Source: Cryoendolithus antarcticus
Lineage: Eukaryota > Ascomycota > Dothideomycetes > Cladosporiales > Cladosporiaceae
Length of the DNA: 64,000 nucleotides
Direction of reading: 5' to 3'
NCBI GenBank assembly: GCA_002077065.1
Contig: NAJO01000017.1
Span: forward strand, 62,001-126,000
This document shows, one piece after another, positions 30,909 to 41,852 of this stretch (its first letter is position 1; each line of letters opens with the position of its first letter). The notes under the pieces were generated by a model. That model was given only the letters and a program-made list of their open reading frames with translations. It did no database searches and was not told the origin of the DNA. A program made the translations under genes and the position numbers.

Positions 30909-33126
30909 CTACTTCCCCACAGCCCACCCGGCCATCTTCTGCAGCAGCTCATCGCCATACTCTGGCTGCACATCCCTTCCCTCATCGTCAATGCATCCCA
31001 AATAGTTCGTGATATCCCGCCCGTCAAACTCTCTGGTGTCGAACCCGTTGCCCATGAAAGCGTAACGATTCTCATCGCGGTACTCGATGTCGAAGTCCTC
31101 ATACCTCGGTCTCTCCATCAGATGCAGGAAATGCAGCCTCGAACCCGGATAGATGACTGCCTGTCCATCAGTCTTACCCTGCTTGAACCATGACCTACAT
31201 GCCGACGTCCAGGCTGTACGTTGCAGAAAGAGATCGGCGTGTTGTCTGAACTGCAGGGAGAGATCCATGCGAGGCGTGAGCGACTTGATATTTTCGACCT
31301 GCACTTTCGTGATCACGTTCAGAATGTAATCTGTCCAGCGCTCGATCAGTGGCATGAAAGAGCCGTGACCCAGCGGACCGTAAGGTCCGCAAAAGGTAAA
31401 GTGGTTTGGGAACGTTGGGATGCCGATGGAAAGATATGAGACGACGTTGTTGTTGCCAGCCCACATGTCGCGGAGATCTGTTCCCTTCCCGTTGATCAAG
31501 GGGAAGCGTGGGATCCAAGTAGTGTTGAAGCCTGTGGCGCAGATTATCACATCTACTTCGTGCTCGACTCCTTCGTGATCGGCGAAGCCCTTCGGCGTAA
31601 CTGCACCTAGTGGGTCGGTGTAGACTGTTGTGTTGTCCGATACCAAGGCTTCGAGGTAGCCCGGGGCGGGTGTTGGTCGACGACAGCCGGGGTTGAAATT
31701 TTTGGGGATCATCTTATCGACCAGTCGCGTGTCGTTGTTGAGCTTCCTCTTCATCTGCTCGTAGCTGAAGTCTCGTGCGGCTTTTGCTTCAGGAGAGCCT
31801 TTAATGATGAACTTGAAGCGCTGGTTCAGCTCGTCCTCAATCTGCTTGCGGTACTCCATGTACTTTCTGGGGTTCTCCATAAGGTACTTCTGCTGCTCTT
31901 TCGTGTAGGCGAAGTTGCTTCCATCAGTTCCAGCCCACGTTTGAGCGAATCCGGCTGTAATCCAGATCGGACTCCTGATCCAATGGTAGAGCTCCTTGAC
32001 GTGTTTTTGTATGTTGGCTACGATCTGCACTCCTGAGGAGCCTGCACCAATGACAGCGACTCGCTTGCCCTCCAGGGGGTAGCCGGCCTCATAGTTGGCA
32101 GAATGCATCAGCTTGCCCTCGAAGTCATGCAGTCCTGGGATGGCAGGCCACTTCCACTGGTTCAGTACGCCACCAGCGTTGATGAAGAATTCGGCTTGGT
32201 CGTCAATAACAGCATGGGTGGCAAGATCGCGGACTTTGAACTTCCAGACGCCACGTTCCTCATCCCACTGCGCATGCTCGATTTGATGCTTCACTTTGAC
32301 ATACTTGTTGACGAAGTCGTTCTTGTTGTAGATACTCTGCAGATATTCCAGGATCTCACCCGAGAACGAGTAGAAGTGGCTCCAGTTCTTGATCGCCCAG
32401 CTGAACTGGTAATTGACGCTGGGAATCTATGAGCCAATTAGTGTCAGAGCTTTGCCAATATCTGCAAGTCGCTAAAGTTGATCTGCGCATGTCGAATAGC
32501 GCTCGGTACCAACAATCCGTCGGTCTGCAGGCAGTGAGTCTGTAGCTCTCCCGAAAGTACCACTCTTCGGGCACGGTGACTTAAGTCATTCTGTTTTGCA
32601 TGTGGACGCCAGTGCTGTGAGGCCGAGACGTCCGGGATGAAGTACGTAGAGGCTTCGCCACACACACGACCTATATCTGATGTAGACCCATGTGCTATCG
32701 CCGTCGCCACGTCGCTAGTGACTATCCCACGAGGATTCGACGTCCAGAGAAGGGAAAGGGGCGTCAGACACGAAGGAACAAAATCAGAAAACCTACATCA
32801 CAAGCGCATCCAGGATAGCGGTTCTCCAACCACGTCCCACCGGGCGCTCCGTTCTTCTCGTAGACGACAATCTCCAAGTCCGTCATCTGCTCCTCGCATT
32901 TCTTCAGGAAATTGAGGGTCGAAGCACCAGCTCCCATCAAAACGACCCTGACTTTTCGTCGGGAGCCATAGGGTTGCTCGCGAATTCGATAACCGGAAGC
33001 ATCACTCTCCGGGATGCGCATGCCATCGCGCTCAGCGGTCTGGTCATCGTTACCGCGGTTGTTGCTGATATCATTGCTGCGGCTCGAGGCATATATGCTC
33101 GACGGGGCGTCCTGATGAGCTACCAT
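30909..33126 (-). CDS. Flavin monooxygenase of Baeyer-Villiger type
   Basis: FAD/NADPH enzyme that inserts oxygen into ketones or oxidises related substrates. Exons 32797-33126 and 30909-32426 give 615 residues; the join restores CACDIPSVNYQFSW, a conserved stretch. Start 33126 (context CACAATGG); the frame further upstream has no ATG. Motifs: first Rossmann VLMGAGASTLNF, the GGTWLENRYPG flavin loop, second (NADPH) Rossmann VAVIGAGSSGVQI, and a Baeyer-Villiger fingerprint-like FEGKLMHSANY in which the usual final Trp is Tyr. ICATGFNT is the conserved C-terminal motif. The intron, 370 bases, is about six times longer than any other here. No obvious partner genes; a general catabolic role or secondary metabolism are both possible. 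Confidence 0.88.
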
Positions 33127-34058
33127 TGTGAATGGTGCAACACGCTTGAAATTGGCCAGAAGAGGAGAGTCAGATGGAATGGAGGTGTTGCAACAAGGGT
33201 CGATGAGATGACGGAGTGTGCGAGATGATTTCAAAGAAGCTGTATGTCGACCAGCTTCGCCACGAGAGGAGTACGTACCGAGCTCTCACATCCTCGGGCC
33301 ATCAGCTCCTTGAGCATCAGTGTTAGGAGCACGCGTCGCGCTGGTACAAAGAATGCGCCGTACTGTCTGAGCCCAATGCCACGGGAGATGTACTTGCGTA
33401 AGCTCCATGCTACTCAAAGCGAAATGACCTATGTCTACACCAGGATTCCAAAGATGGAGCAGCATCGGTATGTAAATGAGTAAACCGACAGTCTTGCAGT
33501 CTACACAGATCCACGCGTCCTTCATCAGGCCGACGAAGACCCCATAAGCTGGCCATTCGTAGAGCTAGCAGAATGATGCCGGCGCTGCCGTCATCTCGTG
33601 TTGTCATGCATCTTTCGCAAATGAATGATCGCAGGTTGATCCAGGTAGATGTAGATGTACAAGCCTCGACGTCCGGCCTTGATCGCGGCTGAGCAACGTG
33701 GGGCGAGCAACAGCCTGGGCATGGACTTGACTGTTTCGTCGCAATAGCCAGTCCTTCTCACGCTCGTTACTGCTCGCGGCTCCAGTACTTGATTCAATGA
33801 TCAGTCGAGGTTGACCATATGCTTGCTTGACAGTGAACGCGATCAAGTACCCAGTGCTCGGCGCGATCTTCGAGCTTAACGCCAAAGCCTCCACCTCAGG
33901 CACTCGCGCTTGGACATATGAGCTGGACGTAGCGTCCATGAGCATCCGTGGGCCTGCGACCGATGAACGACGGACTTTGGATCAGGCGCATAGCCTGCTG
34001 GCAGGCTGCTGAAGAGTTGCGACATCACAGCGACAGGTAGTCGACCTGTGAAACAACC
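33127..34058. promoter_or_regulatory. Divergent spacer, monooxygenase / Rho1-GEF
   Basis: About 930 bases between divergent start codons. No protein-like frame. Contains the dinucleotide-like run GTAGATGTAGATGTA near 33647. Presumed promoters of both genes. Confidence 0.5.
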
Positions 34059-37000
34059 ATGTCTTACTACCCGGACCCACGGTATCAGCAGCCGCCGAAC
34101 CCTCATGACCCAAACCGACAGTATGCGCAAGGACAAAATGGAGCATATGCCGGACACTATGCGCCTCCTGCACCACTGCAGCAGCAGTACCTAGGCCAGC
34201 CAGTGTATGGCCAGCGGGCGCCGGGGGGCCCAGTCCAGCAGCCTTATGCGCAGTATCAAGGAGCGAGTCTGTCGCCGCGCAGTGCCTCTTTCGGTGGAGC
34301 AGGATACGGAACACAGGCGTCGCAGACGTACAATCCGCAAGGCTACGTGCAGTCGCCGCAACTTGGCCACGGGCAAATACCGCAGTACAATCCCCAGGAC
34401 TACGCGAACCAAAACACCAACCCGTACCCTGCGCAGTTCAACACAGCAGCGTTTCCAGAAGCACCTGCAGCTACCAGTGGGCCTCTGGGCGATCCGTATG
34501 CATACTCGCCGAGCAACTTTCCGAACCCATCGTACTCGCCACAGCAGCCAACCTATAACCCGCCGCAGCACACACAACCAGTACCTCACTACGTTCCGGC
34601 TCCGCCACAGCATATCTATGACTACCAGCCGCATGCGCAATCGGCGCCTCCGCAGTCTGCCTACCAGCACCCGCCTCCAGGTGGCGTTAACATGCCTCAT
34701 CCAAGTCATGATCCCTACGCCCAGCCTGCGCGACGACAGAATTCTGTGCAACTGCCACAGCGAGGACATATGAACATCTCGCCAGCTTTGCCCGGATTAT
34801 CTGGTAGTGGTGGAGATTGGGTTCCATCGCCGCCTGGCTACTCCACCGAGTCATTGCACAGTCCATCGCCACTGTACCATACCGACTCACACTCCTCGGC
34901 ACCTTCGCCGCAAAGTACGACACCTGGACCCACACCACCCGCACATGGCAACGTGTCAAGATCAAACACTCTTGACCACCACCCTCAGCAGCGGCCGTTA
35001 CCCGGGCGACCTGACCCTGGGCGGGATCAGAGCTATTTTCAGGTACAGCGACACATGAGTCGTGAGGAAGAGGAGATGCGCGTGCAAGAAAGCCTGTACG
35101 ATGAAGTCGAGAACGAGCTGCTCGGTCCCGGGCGTACGGGACGAAGTCCCTCGATCTCACTTACCACCGTGCCGAACCAACCTCCCGATATGCCGACATC
35201 ACTGTTCAGTCCCAGCTCGCCCAATGATCATCGAGCTTCAAATGGTAGCGCCATGAACGGCCATCTGTCGCCGTCAAATTCGCAACGACGTCAGCCAGAG
35301 GCTCAGTACAGTGACGAGAGCGATGCCGAGGCTGCAGCAGGCTTGGAGGCGATGCGACTTGCTGACGAGAGAGATGCAGTCGAGCACACGCACAGGCAGA
35401 GCGGTGGAAGCAGCATGCGATTCGGTGGCTACAACTCGCAACGCAACTCACAACGAAGTATACAATCGCAGCAACATAACGATCTTGATGACGATGACGA
35501 CCTCGGAGACGAAGACTTTACTGGCATTGATGTCTCGAACTTTGGCGGGGGCTACAACGTTCATGTAGCGTACGGTGGTGATCCTGCTCAGCTCGCTGCT
35601 GGTGGTGAAGTCAATGGGGACGGCTATGGACAGTATATCCCAAGTCAGGACAGCTCAACGCGGAGATCACGAAACTCTCATGCCTCGAGCTACGACTACG
35701 CTGCGGACCACATCCACCCATTTCCACCATTTCGAGATGCTCGGGTTGAAGTCGGTGGGACGGGTGGCAACTATGTACCTCCTGCAGATGGACGACGGCA
35801 GAGCTTTGACGAAGGCGATGAGTATACGCTCATGGAAGGTGCGGCGCCGGAAAGATTCCCGGACGAGCCTCCTGACATCTTCTTCAACTCTGCAGCTGCG
35901 ACGTACCGGCCGCTGCCCCCTCCACCTGGTGATGAGTATGCGCCATCACTGCATACAGAGCTCAAAGGCAACTTGCCACCGTATGCGCCCGATGGCTATG
36001 GTCTGAACGCACAGGGTCAATGGGTTCCCAGATCGACCTCACTCATCAGCCACAGCAATACGCCTCAAGTACCTCAGCCTTTGCGATCAAAGACGGATGC
36101 TGAAGAGCGTAAGCTACGACAATCATATCGTGGATCTGCTTACTCAACATACGACTCGACACCGACAAGTAGTGCAATCGCGATCGACTTGCCATCTCTA
36201 CCGACGAGGCGCTTCACGCCTTCGAAGCTAGGTGCATCGGACTTCAGGAAGTGCGACGAGCCGTGGGCTCTGAGTGCAGTACTGAGCTGGCTGATCGTCG
36301 TTACTACGCCCGATCAGACCACAGAATTGAAGGAGTCTGCTATCAAGGAGGCACTCGTCAATCTCTTTACCAACAAGGTGCCTACAATGAACATTGCCGA
36401 TGCCGAAGGTCTCAGTACTCGCGTGGTGACGAATATGTACAAGGCTGGTACCCTGCAGCCGACAGAAGAGTGGGTGAGATTGGTTGATGCACCAATGTCT
36501 GGCGTGATCTTCCAACTCACAGGCTCCGGGTGCTACGCGCCTACATTGCATGATCACGTAGTACCAGGCCGATGCTATGCTCACCACTGCCAGCGAACGC
36601 TGAAGAAGGTGAATTTGGCTGGCCAGCCCGTCCGCACGACAGAAGCATGGGCCGAGTTCTACAAGCTCAAGAAGGAAGATGTCGAAGGCAAAGACAAGAA
36701 GGAAATAGAGCGCCAAAATGTGCTACACGAAGTCGTGCAGACAGAAGACATTTACATGGAGCAGCTCAATCTGTTGAAAGCCATCTATCGAGATCCCTTG
36801 GTCCGGACAGAACCTTCGATCATCACGCCGAAGCGGAAGGACAAGTTCATCAAAGACGTGTTCGGCAAGCTTGAGGCAGTCAAACAGGCGAACGAGGACC
36901 ACTTATTACCTCAGCTGAAGTACCGTCAACAAGAACAAGGGCCGTGGATCGTCGGCTTCAGCGACATTTTCCGGCAATGGATCCGCAAAGCCAAGACAGC

Positions 37001-39228
37001 ATACATCGACTATGCTGGGTCATTCCCTGGTGCTACATTCCTCGTGCGTCAGGAGATGGAGCGCAATATTCAGTTCTCTGCCTTCTTGGATCGAGCACGT
37101 AACGACGCTCGAAGCAAGAAGCTAGGCTGGGATACTTACCTGAAGTCACCCATCACCAGACTCCAGCGGTACACCTTACTGCTGCAGACTGTGCTGAAGG
37201 CGATGAAGGAGGACAATGAGGAGAAGACCAACTTGCAGACTGCGTTCGACGAGGTCAAGGCAGTCACGATGGAGTGCGATGGCCGTGTGGCAGAGATGCA
37301 GCGAAAGGTAGATCTGGCAGATTTGAGCACAAAGCTTGTGCTACGACCTGGCATGCAGACTGCAGTGGAGCTGAATCTCAACCATCTCGGGCGGGAGCTC
37401 GTGTTTCGAGGTGACTTACAGCGGATGGGCAGCAATAGGTTTACATGGCTGGACAGCCATGCATTACTGTTCGATCACTATCTCGTGCTTGCGAAGACTG
37501 TCGCTCAGCGAGCAGACCAGGGTGGGCGACTGGAGAAGTACGACGTCTCGAGGCTGCCCATACCGATGGACTTGCTTGTGCTGGAGAGTACTAACGATGC
37601 AGCCATGCAAAAGTCATCCTACATGAAGGGCATCACCACTGTCACAGCTGTGAGCGGGCGAGGTACAACGACAGGTGATCCCCTAGCCATGGCTCGCACC
37701 ATCACAGGAAGCACGCCCACTCCGTTACAGCACATCAATACCTCTTCGTCGACATCGAATCTGCCGACGCTCAGCTCGACCGACTCGGGCAAAGACTCCG
37801 ACAAGATTCTTTACCCATTCCGGATCAAGCATCTCGGCCGTGAAACATATACCCTCTTCGCGCATACGGAACAAGTACGAAGAGACTGGTGTAACAAGAT
37901 CACCGAAGCCAAGACAAAGCATGCTAAAGCGCTCTTTGCACAACATGCAGAGCCATTCAGGCTGCGGGTCATGGCTGACTCGGCTTTCGTGTACGATGCC
38001 TTTGCCGGCAGTGCTGCTGCGAAGACTGTGATTATTAAGGGCACGCCTGTGGACCGGGCGATCAAGGAGGTCGAGCATCGCTTCAAGGAGACTGGCAGAC
38101 CTGGGCCGATCTGCAGAGCGAGAGTGAATTGCGCGACGAGCTTTACAACGCCGCATCCGAGCAAGTCGATGGTGGCCGTGGGAACTGACTTTGGGGTGTT
38201 CGTGAGTGAGGTCGACAATCCGAGAGGATGGTCGAAGGTACGTGTATCCCAGCTCACTCATTTACGCACCATATTGACATCTTCCTTAGGCAATCAGCAT
38301 GGCTAAGGTGACCCAGATCGCAGTTCTCGAGGAATTCAACCTCTTCCTCCTCATCTCCGACAAGTCACTCGTCGCCTACCACCTGGACGTGATCCTCAGC
38401 AGTGGCGGTGGCTCACTGTCAACCGGCGACTCCGCTCGCAAGGCACCACAGAAGCTTTCAGGCAGTCGAGACGTAGGCTTCTTCGTGACTGGTCGAATGA
38501 AAGATCGCACGCTGGTGTTCTACAAGAAACGCGACAATCTATCATCCACCTTCAAGGTCCTCGAGCCGATCTACCAGAAGTCCAGCGAGAAGAAGCGAGG
38601 CATTATGCGAAGAGGCACGACAGAATTCTTCCGCGAGTTCGACGAGTTCTATATCCCCACGGAATGCACAGGCATCAATTTGTTCCATTCCTCGCTCGCT
38701 GTGAGCACAGCACGAGGCTTCGAAGTACTCACACTCGAGCGGAAAATCCCGCAGACTGTCCCCGAGACGGTCGGAGAGTCGGTGCAGAACATCATTCGAC
38801 ATATCAAGGACCAACGAGCGCTGTGTATGCTAAGGCTAAGTGATCAGGAGTTCCTGCTCTGCTACGCCAACTGCGCGGTGTACATCAACAAGCATGGCGA
38901 GATCTCTCGAAGTGTGATCATGGAGTTCGTGGGCACTGCGCAGTCTGTGGCACTCTACGGCGCTTACTTGATACTCTTTGACAGCGACTTCGTGGAGATC
39001 CGTAACGCGCAAAATGGCAGACTGAAGCAGATCATCGCTGGCCGAGAAGTCAAGTGCCTTGATGACGGGGGCAGCTGGACGGCTGGGAATGGGCCTGCCA
39101 GCGGTGCTGTCGCGAACGGGGCAGCGAGCCCACTGGCGAGGACGGTGAAGGTTGTGATGCAGCATCCGGAGCTGGAGAAGACGCAGATCGTCGTGGAGCT
39201 GGTGTTGAACGAGGATATGAAGGAGTAA
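34059..39228 (+). CDS. rom2: Rho1 guanine nucleotide exchange factor (DH-PH-CNH)
   Basis: Activates Rho1 in the cell-wall-integrity pathway, at growth sites of the plasma membrane. Exons 34059-38237 and 38290-39228, 52-base intron (GTACGT, CTTAG), 1,705 residues. The first 700 residues are disordered, rich in Pro/Gln/Tyr/Ser, with PDPRYQQPPNPHDPNRQYA at the start. A DEP-like domain follows near 729-835 (CDEPWALSAVLSWL), then the DH domain near 884-1085 (LHEVVQTEDIYMEQLNLLK; SPITRLQRYTLLLQTVLK is the conserved third region), a PH domain near 1110-1277 (ELVFRGDLQRMG, DSHALLFDHYLVL) and a citron-homology domain to the end (VAVGTDFGVFVSE, LEEFNLFLLISDKSLVAYHL). Architecture equals fungal Rom2/Tus1 exchange factors; which of the two is not decided by sequence alone. 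Confidence 0.93.
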
Positions 39229-39638
39229 ATGTGGTTGTTTGTGCTTCTGCGGTTCGCGGATTTCGGAAGATACCAGGTCGATTACATGCACGGCGTTGGG
39301 AGTTCCAGCATGACCTGGGCAGGGAACACGGGAAGCCTGCATTGTCACTCCAAACTTGTACCAGCAGTGTGAGAATGTACATCTACTTCTTCTCAACCGG
39401 CTTGGTTTGTTGCTCGCCAGCCGGTTTGATCGCCAGCCCCGCGCTCGTGCACCTGCCGAGCTCAAGCTTCCAATGCTTTCTATGCTAGTCGTAGGGCGCA
39501 AGCAGAAGCACGCCGGTTAGTATTTGAGCGCTAGTCAGCTCATTGCTGGCCTCTGCGGCTCGTTATACCTGTACATGAGTCCAAAGTCATCCTGTCCTAG
39601 AACATCCGAGGATCTCCCCTCCCCTACAGAGCGTCAGA
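39229..39638. other. Spacer
   Basis: About 410 bases between two plus-strand genes; no gene seen. Presumed terminator of the exchange-factor gene and promoter of the GST. Confidence 0.5.
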
Positions 39639-40424
39639 ATGAGCGACCCTATCAGCCTCTACGATCTCCCTAGTAGAACAGGCACATGCTGGTCCCTCAA
39701 TCCGTGGAAAGGTCCGTCACGCCAACCTCCACACAACACCGTTGTTAGCGCTAACGCTCGAGCAGCTCGCGCCGCCCTCAACTTCAAGGCCCTTCCCTAC
39801 ACCACACAATGGACCGAATACCCCGACCTCGAGCCAAAGTTCAAATCGTTCAGCATACCGCCTAACCCAGCAGGTTCCTTGGCCGCCTACTCCAGCCCCG
39901 CTGTCCGCATGCCAGATGGCACTTACATTATGGATTCTCGCGTGATCGCCGACGCACTAGAGCAGCTACAACCAGAGCCGTCATTGCATTTAGACAGCGA
40001 GTACGTCGAGCAAGTGCAGAAGCTCGTGCTAGAGCTATGGGACGCTCTGCGACCGATCGCTATACCGCGCATTCCAACGACAGTGCTACCGCCGGCTAGT
40101 GCGGAGTACTTTGAGCGTACGCGAGCTGTGAGGTTTGGCATGCCGCTGACTGAGCTCGCAAAGAGTGATCAGGCTGGTCCGAAGGCATGGGAGAATGCTC
40201 GGTCTGGGATTGCTGGGATGAATGCAGTGCTAGAGGAGCACGAGGGCCCGTACGTGCTAGGGAAGGAGGCAAGCTATGCAGACTTGATCTGGGGCGGCTT
40301 CTGGCACATGATGAGCCGAGTAAGTGAAGACGGAGATCTGACCGAGGGGTTTCGTAAGCAGGGCGGTGATGTGTTTGATCGCCATTTCGATGCGTGCAAG
40401 CAATGGTATCAGAAGGATACGTAG
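39639..40424 (+). CDS. Glutathione S-transferase-like protein (fungal)
   Basis: Likely uses or binds glutathione; fungal GST of the kind that starts ISLYDLP with CWSLNPWK. The frame is open across 261 codons, but a 54-base stop-free intron is clearly present at 39712-39765 (GTCCGT donor, GCTAAC branch, GAGCAG end). Splicing restores the conserved SLNPWKARAALNFKALPY and gives 243 residues. Thioredoxin-fold N-domain includes YTTQWTEYPDLEP and DSRVIADALEQL (the glutathione-site Ser after Asp); the helical C-domain includes YVLGKEASYADLIWGGFW, the usual folding motif. Stands alone; the substrate is unknown. Confidence 0.87.
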   Translation: MSDPISLYDLPSRTGTCWSLNPWKGPSRQPPHNTVVSANARAARAALNFKALPYTTQWTEYPDLEPKFKSFSIPPNPAGSLAAYSSPAVRMPDGTYIMDSRVIADALEQLQPEPSLHLDSEYVEQVQKLVLELWDALRPIAIPRIPTTVLPPASAEYFERTRAVRFGMPLTELAKSDQAGPKAWENARSGIAGMNAVLEEHEGPYVLGKEASYADLIWGGFWHMMSRVSEDGDLTEGFRKQGGDVFDRHFDACKQWYQKDT

Positions 40425-40771
40425 CGAATTTGGATTCCTATGTTCTGGCACTCATCTTAAGCTGTTGTGTACCAAGCGAATCGATTTCGTTGCTGCTCTC
40501 TGGCTAAGAGCACTGTTGTCGAAGATGCGCGATAGCGATGATCGGGACTGTACTACAATCGTGCCCGGATCGTTCTTGCCATTTCATGCACACGGTTGTA
40601 GCGGAAAGTGCGACCCTGGACATGAACCAGCGCTATCGAGACGACCATTGGTATATAGCTCACCGCCCAGGGTTCCTTCCTCTGATCTTATCCAGGTACC
40701 GAGATTTCCCCGAGTCCTGACTTCACTCTCCTGTTCCACTCTGATCCCATAGTCAACCGTGGCAAGGCTCG
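40425..40771. other. Spacer
   Basis: 347 bases between plus-strand genes; nothing recognised. Confidence 0.5.
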
Positions 40772-41748
40772 ATGCAACGCTCCACTACACTGCTTCGCAA
40801 CTCGCTCGTCAAGTTCACCAGGTCAGCGAGGGCGGCTTGCCTTCACCAGTTCCCAGTGAAGTTCTTTCCCACCGCAAGAATGGCTTTACGACGGCGCTTT
40901 GCCCCAGTCGGTCGACCAGAAGACAGCAATGGCGAAAAGCTGCAGGGAGTTATATTCGACATGGACGGCACACTATGTGAGTCAGCCAGGGGCTCGTCGG
41001 TTCGATGCAATCGCTGACTACAATTCCCGAAGAAGGCGAGCCTCAGAATTATATGTTCGGCGAGATGAGAGAAGGACTTGGCATCACAAAAGCAGTCGAT
41101 ATTCTGGATCATATCTACTCTCTGCCGGCAGACCAGCAGGCTGAAGCTCACGCTAAGATCGAAGCCATCGAGCATGCGGCGATGCGAAAGCAGGTCCCTC
41201 AGCCGGGTCTCGTCACGCTGATGGAGTTCTTGGACGGACACAGCATTCAGAAGGCGATTTGCACACGAAACTTTGAGTACGAGATTGAAGATGTCCCAGC
41301 AGATTGATGGCACCAATTGACTTTCACGTAGCATCCCAGTGGACCATTTCCTCGGCAACCATTTCCCTGGCCACGTCAAAACTTTCCATCCTGTCGTTAC
41401 GCGAGAGTTCCGGCCGCCTAAGCCATCACCTGCAGGCATACTGCATATCGCTCACGAATGGAAGGTGGTAGGGAGTGCTAGTGTGCCAGAGAGCTCACCA
41501 GCCGACCGACCAGTGCCATTGCTCATGGTGGGCGACTCCATCGACGATATGATCGCTGGTCACGATGCCGGAGCTGTGACGGTATTGCTTAGGTCTGCGG
41601 GTAAAGAAGAGCTGGAGCGGGATGGAAGAACGCACATCGTGATTGATAGGTACGTCTGGGTTTTCTGACACTGCCTACAAGGGTGGCCACTAACATCAAT
41701 AGGCTTGACGATCTCGTAGGGATTCTAGAGAAAGGTCTTGAGGTATAG
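40772..41748 (+). CDS. HAD-superfamily hydrolase, probably mitochondrial
   Basis: Phosphatase or phosphoglycolate-type HAD enzyme; substrate unknown. Four exons: 40772-40976, 41036-41276, 41332-41649, 41703-41748, with introns of 59, 55 and 53 bases; 269 residues. Each join restores conserved residues, for example VIFDMDGTLCEPQNYMFGEM across intron 1 and ICTRNFDIPVDHFLG across intron 2. HAD motif I is DMDGT, motif II the CTRN segment, motif III the Lys of FRPPKPSPAGI, and motif IV GDSIDDMIAG. The N-terminal 45 residues (QRSTTLLRNSLVKFTRSAR and on) are basic, Ser/Thr-rich and acid-free, as in a mitochondrial presequence; another Met at residue 37 could give a cytosolic form. It ends about 100 bases from the convergent zinc-knuckle gene. 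Confidence 0.9.
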
Positions 41749-41852
41749 TCTTTTCGATAGGGGCATGCACCATCCAACGGCCCCTTTGCTTCCATCAAGT
41801 CTTCTTTCCGGCCTGCTGATAAGTCTTCTGCTCCTTCGATCATAGTATCTTG

